Program-made: the position numbers and the translations under genes
Shown here: positions 8,915 through 17,947 of the stretch, one piece after another
How the letters are laid out: the number at the start of each line of letters is the position of its first letter
Numbering within the stretch: the stretch's first letter is position 1
Source of the DNA: Streptomyces rugosispiralis
GTDB taxonomy: Bacteria > Actinomycetota > Actinomycetes > Streptomycetales > Streptomycetaceae
Direction of reading: 5' to 3'
NCBI RefSeq assembly: GCF_024505145.1
Contig: NZ_JANIAA010000004.1
Coordinates: 372,001-436,000 of the forward strand
DNA length: 64,000 nucleotides
The notes under the pieces: model-generated
Databases searched by the model: none
What the model saw: only the letters and a program-made list of their open reading frames with translations
What the model was told of the DNA's origin: nothing

Positions 8915-9292
8915 ATGGACGACCGGGAGTTCTTCCAGACGGTGGCGGACCGCACCCAGCTCTCACGGCAGGAGGCGGCCGATGTCACCCGCGCCACGCT
9001 CGAGACCCTGGCGGCCCGCCTGAGCGCGGGCGAGGCCCGCGAACTCGCCCGGGAGCTGCCCGGACACCTCCGGGAGTCCCTTCGGCGCGGGCCGGAGGAG
9101 ATGGAGATCTTCGACCCCGAGGAGTCGGTCCGCAGGGTGCACGAGCGCACCGGGCTGTCCGAGCCGGAGGCCGACCGGGGTGTCCGGGCGGTCCTCGCCA
9201 CGCTCCGGGAGGCCGTCTCCGCGGAGGAGTACGGCCACGCCATGTCCCAGCTGGGCGCCGAGTTCGCGAGGATGGCGGAGTCCGCGCGCTGA
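8915..9292 (+). CDS. DUF2267 family protein
   Basis: The 125-residue soluble, helical, acidic protein starts at ATG 8915 after AGGGAGG (8902-8908). It contains the two helical repeats of DUF2267 proteins: an LSRQEAADVTRATLETLAARL segment and its partner around LSEPEADRGVRAVLATLREAV, each followed by a short region with conserved Leu and Pro (RELPGHLR). The family is of unknown function and is common in actinobacterial stress loci. There is no catalytic motif, so a binding or regulatory role is likelier than an enzymatic one. Confidence 0.8.
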   Translation: MDDREFFQTVADRTQLSRQEAADVTRATLETLAARLSAGEARELARELPGHLRESLRRGPEEMEIFDPEESVRRVHERTGLSEPEADRGVRAVLATLREAVSAEEYGHAMSQLGAEFARMAESAR

Positions 9293-9312
9293 CCCCCTCA
9301 CGGGCGCCGGGT

Positions 9313-9744
9313 TCATCCGGCCCGCCAGCCGCTCCACCGCCCGACGGTGATCTCCACGACCGGCCCGCGCGGCGGCCGGTCCCGGTACTGGGCCGGGTAG
9401 GTGTCCACCAGCAGCCGGACATAGTCCGAGGACACCGCCGACTCCTCGGCCGGTGGCAGGACGCGGGCCGTGCCATCGGCGCGTGCCCACCACAGGTGGT
9501 CCCAGTTCTCGTCGTAGTCGTCCACCAGGAGGCATACGGCGGGGTGGGCGCGGATGTTGTCCAGGCGCTTCAGCCGGGTCGTCCGCTTCGGCTTGTGGTC
9601 GACGGCCGTCACCACCGTGTCGCCGGTCAGCGCGAAGACCACCGGCACCAGATGCGGACGGTCCTCGGCGCCGACCGTGGCCAGCCGGGCCAGCCTGGCC
9701 CGCGCGAAGCGCTCCCGCGCCCGCTCGCTCGTCAGCCGCGGCAT
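9313..9744 (-). CDS. PPOX-class F420-dependent oxidoreductase
   Basis: The 143-residue protein has the split-barrel flavin/deazaflavin fold of the PNPOx-like family (RLATVGAEDRPHLVPVVFAL near the N-terminus, then KPKRTTRLKRLDNI, which fits the basic F420-phosphate binding patch, and CLLVDDYDENWDHLWW). It is most like the TIGR03668 group of F420-dependent enzymes. It lies 16 bases downstream of an LLM-class F420 enzyme on the same strand, so the two are probably one transcript. The physiological substrate is unknown. Confidence 0.82.
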   Translation of the reverse strand: MPRLTSERARERFARARLARLATVGAEDRPHLVPVVFALTGDTVVTAVDHKPKRTTRLKRLDNIRAHPAVCLLVDDYDENWDHLWWARADGTARVLPPAEESAVSSDYVRLLVDTYPAQYRDRPPRGPVVEITVGRWSGWRAG

Positions 9745-9760
9745 CGCGACCCCCGGCGGC

Positions 9761-10588
9761 TCACTGGAACCGGGCGGCGATCCGGGCCATCGAGTCCAGC
9801 CGTGCGATCGACTCCGCCTCCGGCATCGTCGGCAGATAGAACAGTGCCCGCTCCACACCGATGCGCTGATACTCCTCGGCCACCTCGGCGTCCTCGGGCA
9901 TCACGTACAGCGTCACCGGCACCTCGCGGCCGGCCACCTCGCGCATCCGCTCGATCTGCGGGCGCAGCTCCTCGGGTGATCCGCTGTTGGCCAGCCAGGC
10001 GTCGCCGACGGCGGCGATCCGCCGGAACGCGGCGTCGCCGCCACCGCCCACATAGATCGGCGGATGCGGTTGCTGGACCGGCTTGGGCCACTGGAAGACG
10101 GGGTCGAAGTTCACGAACTCCCCGTGGAACTCGGCCTTCTCCTTGGTCCACAGTTCACGGATGGCCCGCAGCCGCTCGTCCATCAGCCGGCCCCGGGTGG
10201 ACGGATCCGTCCCGTGGTTCTCCATCTCCTCGCGGTTCCAGCCGGCGCCGACCCCGAAGACGGCCCGTCCGTCCGAGATCAGGTCGAGGGAGGACACTTC
10301 CTTGGCGGTGGTGATCGGGTCCCGCTGCACCAGCAGGGCGATACCGGTGCCCAGCAGCAGACGCCGGGTGGCCGTGGCGACCGCGGCCAGCGTCACGAAC
10401 GGGTCGAGAGTGCGGTAGTAGACGTCCGGCAGGTCCCCGCCACCCGGATAGGGGGTACGGCGATCCACCGGGATATGGCTGTGCTCCGCGATGAAGAGCG
10501 CGTCGAAACCGCGCTCCTCCAGGGCCCGCCCCAAGGGGGCGGGCCGGATTCCCTGGTCGGTGACGAACGTGGATACGCCGAACTTCAC
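9761..10588 (-). CDS. LLM-class F420-dependent oxidoreductase
   Basis: The 275-residue luciferase-like TIM barrel protein begins MKFGVSTFVTDQGIRP and has IAEHSHIP, the Gly-rich GVGAGWNREEM loop and YVGGGGDAAFRR, all typical of TIGR03619-type F420 enzymes rather than FMN monooxygenases. The GTG start at 10588 has AGGGAG five bases upstream. Together with the downstream PPOX-class gene it makes an F420 pair; the reduced substrate is not evident. It is a different subfamily from the LLM enzyme at 21.5-22.7 kb. Confidence 0.85.
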   Translation of the reverse strand: MKFGVSTFVTDQGIRPAPLGRALEERGFDALFIAEHSHIPVDRRTPYPGGGDLPDVYYRTLDPFVTLAAVATATRRLLLGTGIALLVQRDPITTAKEVSSLDLISDGRAVFGVGAGWNREEMENHGTDPSTRGRLMDERLRAIRELWTKEKAEFHGEFVNFDPVFQWPKPVQQPHPPIYVGGGGDAAFRRIAAVGDAWLANSGSPEELRPQIERMREVAGREVPVTLYVMPEDAEVAEEYQRIGVERALFYLPTMPEAESIARLDSMARIAARFQ

Positions 10589-10729
10589 TGCGGCTCCCTG
10601 GGACGGTGCGTGGATGAGCTACGGGAACCACATGGGTACCCGGCCGCGTGGCGACCGCAACGGTGCGCACGAGTGACACGGCCGGGCGGCGGGCGGACCG
10701 GGCGTCGGCGGATCGGGTGGCGCCGAGCC

Positions 10730-11371
10730 CTACGACCGGGGCTCGCCCGGACCGAGCAGGACACCGCGCTCCGCGTAGAACCGCCCGAGGTCGCCCCAGG
10801 GGACCTCGGCGAAGCGCTGGGAGCCGTCCGGGAAGCCCGATGGATTGTGCACGAGGAGATGGTCCGGGGTGGCGCCGACGGCCAGCACCAGATGGCCGCC
10901 CCGGTGCGGCGGCCGCGGGTCCAGGGTGCGGAGGGAGGGGTGGACGGACAGCATCGCGAGCCGCCCGGCCGCGAGATGTCCCGGCAGCTCCTCGGCCGGA
11001 AGCCTTGGCCGGGACTCGGCGAACAGCTCCCAGCGCCGCTGCGCGTAGTCGGCGAACGGGGCGTAGACGAGCCCGTCCACCCGGTCCGGGTGGCGCACAT
11101 ACGCCCCCGCCTCGACACACTCCTCGGCGAGTGTCACCGCGGGTGGCGCGGTGCCCCGCCAGTGGTCGAGCGCCATGCGCAGACACGCCATCCCGCACAG
11201 CCGCCACGACCAGAACGCGTACTCCTCCGGGCTCGCGGCCCCGGACTTCTGCCACAGCGGATCGTCGGCCGCCGACAGGGTGCCCGCGATGATGTCGGGC
11301 ACCAGGCCGGGCGACTCCCACTGGGCGTAGTAGGGCACGGGGTGGATGAGGGAAACCGGGGTCTCGGGCAT
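10730..11371 (-). CDS. C39-like (papain-fold) peptidase domain protein
   Basis: The 213-residue protein looks like the C39/BtrH_N-type cysteine peptidase fold: Cys in WRLCGMACLRMAL, His in GGHLVLAVG and Asn in VHNPSG could form the triad. There is no signal peptide or ABC-transporter domain, so it is not a bacteriocin exporter. It could be a cytoplasmic peptidase, an amide hydrolase or an inactive relative. No bacteriocin or precursor peptide gene is visible nearby. Confidence 0.7.
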   Translation of the reverse strand: MPETPVSLIHPVPYYAQWESPGLVPDIIAGTLSAADDPLWQKSGAASPEEYAFWSWRLCGMACLRMALDHWRGTAPPAVTLAEECVEAGAYVRHPDRVDGLVYAPFADYAQRRWELFAESRPRLPAEELPGHLAAGRLAMLSVHPSLRTLDPRPPHRGGHLVLAVGATPDHLLVHNPSGFPDGSQRFAEVPWGDLGRFYAERGVLLGPGEPRS

Positions 11372-11439
11372 GCGTGCCAGTCTTCCCGAACTCCGCCCGC
11401 CGCGCCCCGGACACCGCCGGCCGCGCCCCGGCCTCCGGC

Positions 11440-12279
11440 TCAGCCACCCGTGGCGAAGCCCGGGAAGAGGGTCATGCCACCGTCGACGTAGAGGGTGCTG
11501 CCCACTACGTAGTCGCACAGGTCGGAGGCCAGGACGACGGCGGCGTTGGCGATGTCCAGGGGGTCGCCGACGCGGCCGTACGGGATGAGCCGCAGGAGCG
11601 AGTCGCGGGCCTCGGGGGTCTGCCAGGCGCTGCGGTTGATCGGGGTCTTGATGGCACCCGGCGCGATCGCGTTCACCCGGATCTTGTGGGGGGCGAACTC
11701 CTGGCCCAGGGTCTGCGTCAGCATCGCCACGCCGCCCTTGGAGGACGCGTAGTTCACATGGCCGCCCCAGGGGATGGTCTGGTGTACCGAGCTCATGCAG
11801 ATGACCTTCCCGGCCGCCCGCGACACCTCCGGGACCACACCGCGCCGCAGGAACTCCTTGATGGCCTCCCGGGCGCACAGGAACTGGCCGGTGAGGTTGA
11901 CGGAGATGACCTTCTCCCACTGCTCGAGCGTCATCTCGGTCGTGGGCGCGTCCCGCTGGAGGCCCGCGTTGGCGACCAGGATGTCGATGGTGCCCAGACG
12001 GTCGACCATGGTGGACACCATGTCGATGACCTGGTCCTCCTGGGACACATCCGCCTGATGGGCGTAGGCGCGCACACCGTGGTTCTGGATCTCGGCGACG
12101 ACGGCCTCGGCGGCCGGCCGGTCGCTGGCATAGTTGACCACCACATCGGCGCCGGACCGGCCGAGCGCGATCGCGGTGGCCTTTCCGATCCCCGAGTTCG
12201 CCCCGGTCACCAGCGCCTTCTGCCCCTTGAGGAGTTCCGGGACGTGCACCGGAGGAGGACGATCGGGATTGCTGTTCAC
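11440..12279 (-). CDS. SDR-family oxidoreductase (glucose 1-dehydrogenase-like)
   Basis: The 279-residue classical short-chain dehydrogenase has the cofactor motif TGANSGIG near residue 26, NAG in the structural motif, a catalytic Ser in CMSSVHQ and YASSK. It is closest to glucose 1-dehydrogenase/general stress SDRs. An N-terminal Pro-rich extension (PDRPPPVHVPELLKG) is typical of that subgroup. The start is GTG 12279 with AAGGAG upstream. It lies next to a SigB/F/G-type sigma factor on the same strand, so general stress control is plausible but unproven. Confidence 0.85.
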   Translation of the reverse strand: MNSNPDRPPPVHVPELLKGQKALVTGANSGIGKATAIALGRSGADVVVNYASDRPAAEAVVAEIQNHGVRAYAHQADVSQEDQVIDMVSTMVDRLGTIDILVANAGLQRDAPTTEMTLEQWEKVISVNLTGQFLCAREAIKEFLRRGVVPEVSRAAGKVICMSSVHQTIPWGGHVNYASSKGGVAMLTQTLGQEFAPHKIRVNAIAPGAIKTPINRSAWQTPEARDSLLRLIPYGRVGDPLDIANAAVVLASDLCDYVVGSTLYVDGGMTLFPGFATGG

Positions 12280-12418
12280 TGGCTCGGTCTCCTTCGTTGG
12301 TCCGTCACCCGCCGCCCCGACCCTCGCAGCCCGCCGGGGGAGCCGTAGCCCCCCACGGCGCCACGGTCACCCGCTGAGGCGATGCACATCGTTCCAGCGG
12401 CGCAACGCGGCGACCGGC

Positions 12419-13237
12419 TCAGTTGGCCTCGGCCAGCGCCTGCGCCCGCAGAGTGGAGCAGGTGCGGTTGATGAGCCGTGAGACGTGCATCTGGGAGATG
12501 CCCAGGTGCTCGGCGATCCGGCTCTGCGTCATATCGCAGAAGAAACGCATGTAGAGGATCTGCCGCTCCCGGTCGGGGAGCCGGCTGAGACCGGGGCGCA
12601 CGGCCTCGCGGTCCACCACCCGATCGTACGCGGGCTCCTGGGCGCCGAGCGTGTCGGCCAGCGAGTAGCCGTCGTCAGCGCCGGTCAGCTGGGCGTCCAG
12701 GGAGAGCGGGGTGAAGCTGCCCATGGCCTCCATACCGGCGCGCACCTCCTTCTCGCTCAGCCCGGTGCGCTCGGCGATCTCCCGGGTCCGCGGCGGCCGG
12801 TCGTCCGCCCCGTGGGACAGCTCGCGGTGGGCGGCCCGCACCCGGTTGCGCAGGTCCTGGACCCGGCGGGGGACATGCAGCACCCACAGATGGTCCCGGA
12901 AGTGGCGCTTGATCTCGCCGACGATCGTGGGCACCGCGAACCCGGCGAAGGCGGTGCCGTGTTCCGGGTCGTACCGCTTGACGGCCTTCACCAGGCCCAG
13001 CGCGGCCACCTGCTGCAGATCCTCCAGGGATTCGCCGCGGTTGCGGTACTGCCGGGCCAGCCGTTCGGCCATCGGCATCCATGCCTCCACGACCCGACGG
13101 CGCAGCGCCTCCTTCTCCGGCCCGTCGGGGAGCCGGGCGATTTCCGCGAACTCGGCGCCGGTGTCCGGCGCGTCGTCATGCGGGTGCTTCGCGGGGCCGG
13201 TCTGGGGCCGTGTCATGTCCTGCGTCGCGGTCGTCAC
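12419..13237 (-). CDS. SigB/SigF/SigG-family RNA polymerase sigma factor
   Basis: The 272-residue sigma-70 family protein has region 2 (RLARQYRNRGESLEDLQQ and AVKRYDPEHGTAFAGFAVP), region 3 (RTREIAERTGLSEKEV) and region 4 with a clear helix-turn-helix (MTQSRIAEHLGISQMHVSRLI). This is the stress/differentiation group that is paralogous in Streptomyces (SigB, F, G, H, K, L, M, N). I place the start at GTG 13237 because GCAGGAGGT lies seven bases before it. No anti-sigma or anti-anti-sigma gene is adjacent, so control is probably in trans. Confidence 0.9.
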   Translation of the reverse strand: MTTATQDMTRPQTGPAKHPHDDAPDTGAEFAEIARLPDGPEKEALRRRVVEAWMPMAERLARQYRNRGESLEDLQQVAALGLVKAVKRYDPEHGTAFAGFAVPTIVGEIKRHFRDHLWVLHVPRRVQDLRNRVRAAHRELSHGADDRPPRTREIAERTGLSEKEVRAGMEAMGSFTPLSLDAQLTGADDGYSLADTLGAQEPAYDRVVDREAVRPGLSRLPDRERQILYMRFFCDMTQSRIAEHLGISQMHVSRLINRTCSTLRAQALAEAN

Positions 13238-13496
13238 GGAACACACCTCCTGCGATGGGCTGACGGGTCACCTGGGACCGGGGGTGCATCGCGGAAGGTT
13301 CACGGGGACGTGCTGACCGGCGCGCCGCCGCGGTCTGGAGCGTCGCAGACTGCTCCCGCGGTGCGTGCCTACGGTCCGAAGCACGAATATCCGCCTGCCC
13401 TGGGCCTCCAGGGGCAAACAAAGTTCTTCCGTACCGGTTGACGGCGCGGCACATCGGTACGAACGACCGGTCCGGGTGTGCGCCGTGGGACCGGGC

Positions 13497-14417
13497 TCAC
13501 CCCAGCAGCGCGGCCACCGTCATCAGCACCGGCGGCGCGAGCAGCGTGGACAGCAGGATCGACTCACGGGCCAGGACGGTGGCGGTCTGATACCGGGAGG
13601 CGTAGGTGAACAGGTTCTGAGCCGCCGGTAGCGCGGAGGTGACGACGGCGGCGAACAGCGCCGGACCGCTCAGCCGGAACACACCCGCCGCGATGGCCCA
13701 CGCCACCACCGGCTGGGCGAAGGACTTCAGCGCCACCGACAGCAGCACCGGCCCGCGCTCCTCGCCACGGCCGGGGAGCCGACTGCCCGGCAGCGAGATC
13801 CCGAAGGCCAGCAGTACGGCGGGTACGGCCATGCCGCCCAGCAGCGAGAGCGGTTCCACGACGGGCCCGGGGACCCGCCAGCCCGCGGCGGACACCAGGA
13901 CACCCGACAGCGAGCCGATCACGATGGGGTTCCGGAACGGGCTGGTCAGCCTGCGGATCAGCGAGGGGCGCAGATCGGGGCGGGAGAGGTCGATGACCGT
14001 CAGGGCGATCGGGGTCATGACGAGTTGCTGGAAGAGCAGCACCGGGGCGATCAGGGTCGTGTCGCCCAGGACGTACATCGCGATGGGGATGCCGAGATTG
14101 CCCGCGTTCACATAGCTCGCGCACAGCGCGCCGATCGTCGTCCGGCCGACGCTCCACCGCCGTACGGCGCCGACGGCCACGAACGTGCCCGCGACCACGA
14201 AGGTGGACAGGGCCGTCACCAGCAGCGGTGTGGAGACGACGACGGAGAGGTCGGCCCGGGAGAGCGTGATGAACAGCAGCGCGGGGGAGGCCACGTCGAA
14301 CGAGAGCTTGGTGAGCACCTCGCGGCCGTGGTCGCCCAGGGAGCGGCGGCGCCCGATGACATAGCCGGTGACGATGATGGTCGCGATGACACCGAATCCG
14401 GTGATCACACCGCCCAC
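13497..14417 (-). CDS. AEC (auxin efflux carrier) family transporter
   Basis: The roughly 306-residue membrane protein has about ten hydrophobic segments in two inverted halves, with the family's conserved LTKLSFDVASPALLF and NAGNLGIP in the first half and SALPAAQNLFTYASRY in the second. AEC proteins export small carboxylates or related solutes. GTG 14417 follows GTGGAGG closely; a second GTG at 14408 is an alternative. A longer in-frame extension upstream is hydrophilic and unlikely to be translated. No substrate can be read from the context. Confidence 0.85.
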   Translation of the reverse strand: MGGVITGFGVIATIIVTGYVIGRRRSLGDHGREVLTKLSFDVASPALLFITLSRADLSVVVSTPLLVTALSTFVVAGTFVAVGAVRRWSVGRTTIGALCASYVNAGNLGIPIAMYVLGDTTLIAPVLLFQQLVMTPIALTVIDLSRPDLRPSLIRRLTSPFRNPIVIGSLSGVLVSAAGWRVPGPVVEPLSLLGGMAVPAVLLAFGISLPGSRLPGRGEERGPVLLSVALKSFAQPVVAWAIAAGVFRLSGPALFAAVVTSALPAAQNLFTYASRYQTATVLARESILLSTLLAPPVLMTVAALLG

Positions 14418-14610
14418 TGGGCCTCCACCCCACCGTGGCCGGAGCCGCCCGTCCGGGGTGCCGCGGGGTCTCGTCCGCTCGTCGTGGTGGTCGAGGGCCA
14501 GGGCGCGGCGGTCATCAAGGGCGTCTTCCGGGTGCGTAGGGTCAGCATGCACCCTACAAGTAATCCGGCCGCCGCGCTGTGATGTCGCTGACGGGCGGGG
14601 GTATCCGGGC

Positions 14611-16893
14611 TCAGGTGATGGTGAGGGTGCGGCCCCGGTCGGCCAGCGAGCTGTTGCCCGCGAAGACCCGGATCTCGCCCTTCTGGAGCAGGAACCGGCC
14701 GTGCGGATCCTGGGTCCAGAAGCCCAGCTCCTCGGCGCTCAGCCGGAACCGGACCGTGGTGGCCTTCCCGGGGCCGAGGCTGACCCGGCGGAAGCCACTG
14801 AGCCTGCGCACCGGTTGCACGATGCTCGCCACCGGATCGCGGATGTACAGCTGCACCACCTCATCGCCCGTGCGGCGCCCGGTGTTGCGCACCGCCACCG
14901 CGACCTCGACGGTGTCGCCCTTGCGCAGCGCCTCGGCCCGGATGCGGCTGACGCTGAGCCGGGGTTCGCCGATGTCGAAGGTGGTGTAGCCGAGGCCGTG
15001 GCCGAAGGGGAACTGCGGTCCGTAGGCCAGGTCGAGGTACTTGGAGGTGTAGTGGTTGGCCCGGTCGTAGGGGCGCCCGGTGTTCTCGTGGTTGTAGTAG
15101 ATGGGGATCTGGCCGACCGTGCGCGGGAACGTCACGGGCAGCTTGCCACTGGGGTTCACGGTGCCGAAGAGCACATCCGCGATGGCGTTGCCGCCCTCGA
15201 TCCCCGGATGCCATGCCTGCAGCACGGCGGGCGTGCGGTCCAGCCAGCCCTCCATCGTCAGCGGACGTCCGCTGAGCAGCACCACCACGAACGGCGCGCC
15301 GGTGTCCGCGATCGCGGAGATCAGCCGCTCCTGATGGCCGGGCAGGCCGAGGTCGCTGCGCACGGACGCCTCCCCGCTGAGCGTCGCCGCCTCCCCGACC
15401 ACCACCACGGTCACATCGGTCGCCCTGGCCGCCGAGGCCGCCCGTGCGATGCCCCGGGTGTTCCGGCCGGACGCGTCCACGCCCTCGACATGGCTGATCC
15501 GGGCCTTCGGCGCCGCGTCCTTGACCGCGTCCACCACGGTGACCGGGCGGAACTTCTCGGCCCAGGGCCCGGCCCAGGAGCCGCGCAGATCGGTGGAGTC
15601 GGCGAAGGGGCCGACGACCGCGATGGAACCCGATCTGCCCAGCGGGAGCGTGGACTTCTCGTTCTTCAGCAGCACCATGGTGCGCCCGGCCGCCGCACGG
15701 GCCGCCGCCCGGGACGCCTTCGTGGGTCCGGCGATCGCCGTCTCCTCGTCCGCGTAGGGGTGCTCGAAGAGCCCGAGCCGGAACTTCAGCCGCAGCACGC
15801 GGGCCACCGCGTCGTCCAGCCGCTCGGTGGTGATCTCACCTCTGCGCAGCAGCCGCTTGCCGTACTCGTTGATGGTGGTGCTGGCCATCTCCATGTCGAT
15901 CCCGGCGTTGAAGGCGAGCCGGGCGGCGTCGGAGCGGTCGGCGGCATAGCCGTGGACGATCATTTCCTGAACGCCGTTGTAGTCGCTGACCACGAAGCCG
16001 CCGAAGTCCCACTCCTCCTTGAGGATCTCGGTGAGCGCATGCCGATAGCCGTGGGCGGGGACCCCGCTGACGGTGTTGAAGCTCGCCATCACCGTGGCCA
16101 CCCCCGCGTCCAGCGCCGCCCGGAACGGGGGGAGGTACAAGTTGCGCAGCCGGGCCTCGGAGACATCCACCGTGTTGTAGTCGCGGCCGCCCTCGACACC
16201 CCCGTAGGCGATCATGTGCTTGGCGCAGGCCGCGAGGTGGCGCCGGGAGCGGAGGTCGTCGCCCTGGTAGGCGCGGGTCTTGGCGGCCGCGAGCCGCGCC
16301 GCCAGATACGGGTCCTCGCCGTCACCCTCGGCGATCCGCCCCCAGCGCGGTTCATGGGTGACGTCCATCATCGGCGAGAACGCCCAGTGCACCCCGTTGG
16401 AGCGGGCCTCCCGCGCCGACACCTCCGCGTCCCACTCGGCCACCGCGGGATCGAAGGCGGCGGCCTGGGCGAGGGGGATGGGGAAGGTGGTCCACATGCC
16501 ATGGATGACATCGAGCCCGAAGACCAGCGGAATGCCCAGCCGGGACTCCTCGACGGCCATCCGCTGCAGCGTGTTGGTGGTGCGGGCCCCGTAGATGTTG
16601 AGCACGGAGCCGAGCCTGCCCCTGCGGGCCGCCCGCTCCGCGGCGGCGGTCTGCCCGCCGCCCGGCCCGGTGGCGCCGGTCCAGGCGAGCTGCTGGAGCT
16701 GGCCGAGCTTCTCGTCGACGGACATCCGCGCCATCAGGGCCTGGATCCTGGTCTCGTACGGACCGGGCTCCCGCCCCGGGCGGGGCTGGTCGGCGGCGGC
16801 GGGCGGGGTCTGGGCACGGGCGGCCGCGGCCTTGCCCGCGATGGCCGTCCCCCCGGCCGCGGCGAGCACCGTACGTCTGCGCACATCGTTCAT
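14611..16893 (-). CDS. GH3 beta-glucosidase (BglX-like), Tat-exported
   Basis: The 760-residue protein starts at ATG 16893 with a twin-arginine signal (MNDVRRRTVLAAAGG). The GH3 TIM barrel carries the nucleophile Asp304 in VVSDYNG and substrate-binding motifs HWAFSPMMDV, RWGRIAEGDGEDP and CAKHMIAYG. The alpha/beta sandwich follows (VVVVGEAATLSGE, LSGRPL, GGNAIADVLFG), then a fibronectin III-like C-terminus (VSLGPGKATTVRF). This is the complete BglX arrangement for releasing glucose from beta-oligosaccharides outside the membrane. It stands alone, without a transporter or LacI regulator. Confidence 0.92.
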   Translation of the reverse strand: MNDVRRRTVLAAAGGTAIAGKAAAARAQTPPAAADQPRPGREPGPYETRIQALMARMSVDEKLGQLQQLAWTGATGPGGGQTAAAERAARRGRLGSVLNIYGARTTNTLQRMAVEESRLGIPLVFGLDVIHGMWTTFPIPLAQAAAFDPAVAEWDAEVSAREARSNGVHWAFSPMMDVTHEPRWGRIAEGDGEDPYLAARLAAAKTRAYQGDDLRSRRHLAACAKHMIAYGGVEGGRDYNTVDVSEARLRNLYLPPFRAALDAGVATVMASFNTVSGVPAHGYRHALTEILKEEWDFGGFVVSDYNGVQEMIVHGYAADRSDAARLAFNAGIDMEMASTTINEYGKRLLRRGEITTERLDDAVARVLRLKFRLGLFEHPYADEETAIAGPTKASRAAARAAAGRTMVLLKNEKSTLPLGRSGSIAVVGPFADSTDLRGSWAGPWAEKFRPVTVVDAVKDAAPKARISHVEGVDASGRNTRGIARAASAARATDVTVVVVGEAATLSGEASVRSDLGLPGHQERLISAIADTGAPFVVVLLSGRPLTMEGWLDRTPAVLQAWHPGIEGGNAIADVLFGTVNPSGKLPVTFPRTVGQIPIYYNHENTGRPYDRANHYTSKYLDLAYGPQFPFGHGLGYTTFDIGEPRLSVSRIRAEALRKGDTVEVAVAVRNTGRRTGDEVVQLYIRDPVASIVQPVRRLSGFRRVSLGPGKATTVRFRLSAEELGFWTQDPHGRFLLQKGEIRVFAGNSSLADRGRTLTIT

Positions 16894-17106
16894 GGTCTTC
16901 GTCCTGGTCTTCGGCGATCGGCTCTCCCCGAGCCCGGTTTCCTCAAGACCATGCCGGTCACGACCCCGCGCGGTACGTGGGCCGCCACCCGGGTCTTCTG
17001 CCAACGTACGACAGGATCGCCGTCCGGGCCCCCGGTAGGTCCGGGGCCGCGTGCGCTCATCGTGTCCGGACGGCCGCGCCCCGGCACCCACGAATGAACC
17101 GCCCGG

Positions 17107-17787
17107 TCAGGCCCGGCGCTCGTCCATGCCCGCCATCAGGGCCTGGTGGCTCATCCGCACATGCTCCCGCATCACCCGCTCCGCACCGTCGCCGTCCTTG
17201 GCCCGGATCAGATTGAGGACGCGATGGTGCTCGTCGTCGGACTCGTCCAGCCGACCGGGCCGGGACAGCGAGGTGCGCACCAGCCGGGCGTAGGCCAGCT
17301 GGTTCATCAGGGTGCGGTAGTGCGCCTCCAGCTTGCTGTTGTCCGCGCCGACCACGATCAGATCGTGGAACTCGTGGACCAGCGCCGCGTACTGCTCGGC
17401 GTCGCCGTCCCGGACGGCCGCGTCGGCCGCCTTCATATTGGCCTCGAGCCGATCCACTTCCGGTACGTTCCCGCGGAAGGCGAGCAGCCGGGCGGCGGCG
17501 CCCTCCAGCAGCTCCTTCATCTGGAACAGCTCGGTGAGCTCGCGCCGGGACGGTACGGCGACGAACGTGCCGACCCGTGGCCGCACCTCGACCAGGCCCT
17601 CGATCTGGAGCTGTTTGAGGGCCTCGCGGATGGGCGTCCGGCTGACGCCGAAGGTCTCGGACAGCGCCATCTCGGAGAGGCTGGAGCGGGGCGGCAGCTC
17701 ACCACTGATGATCATCTGCCGCAGCTCTTCGGCGACCCTCGCCTGCATGCTGGTCTGCTGAAGCCGCTTCCCTGTGGGTCGTTGCAT
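17107..17787 (-). CDS. GntR-family regulator, FadR/FCD subfamily
   Basis: The 226-residue protein has an N-terminal winged helix (LSEMALSETFGVSRTPIREALKQL) and a helical FCD ligand domain with the metal-binding His/Asp pattern (EFHDLIV, HYRTLMNQ, DEHHRVLNLI). Such regulators usually repress catabolic operons until a carboxylated intermediate binds. A palindrome typical of the subfamily lies upstream and a close copy lies at the divergent promoter 5 kb away, so this is the likely local regulator of the 17.9-25.3 kb cluster. Its promoter predicts an almost leaderless mRNA. Confidence 0.9.
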   Translation of the reverse strand: MQRPTGKRLQQTSMQARVAEELRQMIISGELPPRSSLSEMALSETFGVSRTPIREALKQLQIEGLVEVRPRVGTFVAVPSRRELTELFQMKELLEGAAARLLAFRGNVPEVDRLEANMKAADAAVRDGDAEQYAALVHEFHDLIVVGADNSKLEAHYRTLMNQLAYARLVRTSLSRPGRLDESDDEHHRVLNLIRAKDGDGAERVMREHVRMSHQALMAGMDERRA

Positions 17788-17795
17788 GGCACGTG

Positions 17796-17825
17796 ACCCT
17801 AGGTGTGGCCATTGCCTCCCGTCAA
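17796..17825 (-). promoter_or_regulatory. Promoter of the GntR regulator
   Basis: On the minus strand TTGACG (17825-17820) and TAGGGT (17801-17796) are 18 bp apart. The -10 box ends eight bases before the ATG at 17787, so the transcript would be leaderless or nearly so. Confidence 0.55.
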
Positions 17826-17842
17826 CTGCGGGAACGCAGGTG

Positions 17843-17859
17843 TGTTGTGCCATACAACA
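17843..17859. promoter_or_regulatory. FadR-type operator upstream of the GntR gene
   Basis: TGTTGT and ACAACA form perfect 6-bp arms around GCCAT. This fits the FCD-type TNGTNNNACNA pattern. It lies 17 bases upstream of the -35 box. A 17-bp site matching 13 of 17 positions is found at 22856-22872. Confidence 0.7.
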
Positions 17860-17947
17860 ACCCTTCCTCGGTCCAGGGCGCCGGGGACCTCAGAACCTTC
17901 AGGAGCCCAGGGCCCAGGAGCTCAGGAAGCCCAGGCAGTCCAGGTGC

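Noticed and set aside
13380..13450. SigB-type promoter upstream of the sigma factor (GTTT ... GGGCAG on the minus strand)
   Set aside because: The -10 part departs from the GGGTAT-type consensus, and the match could be chance.
14418..14552. N-terminal extension of the AEC transporter
   Set aside because: The extension is His/Asp/Arg-rich and hydrophilic, unlike family members, and lacks a ribosome-binding site; GTG 14417 follows GTGGAGG.
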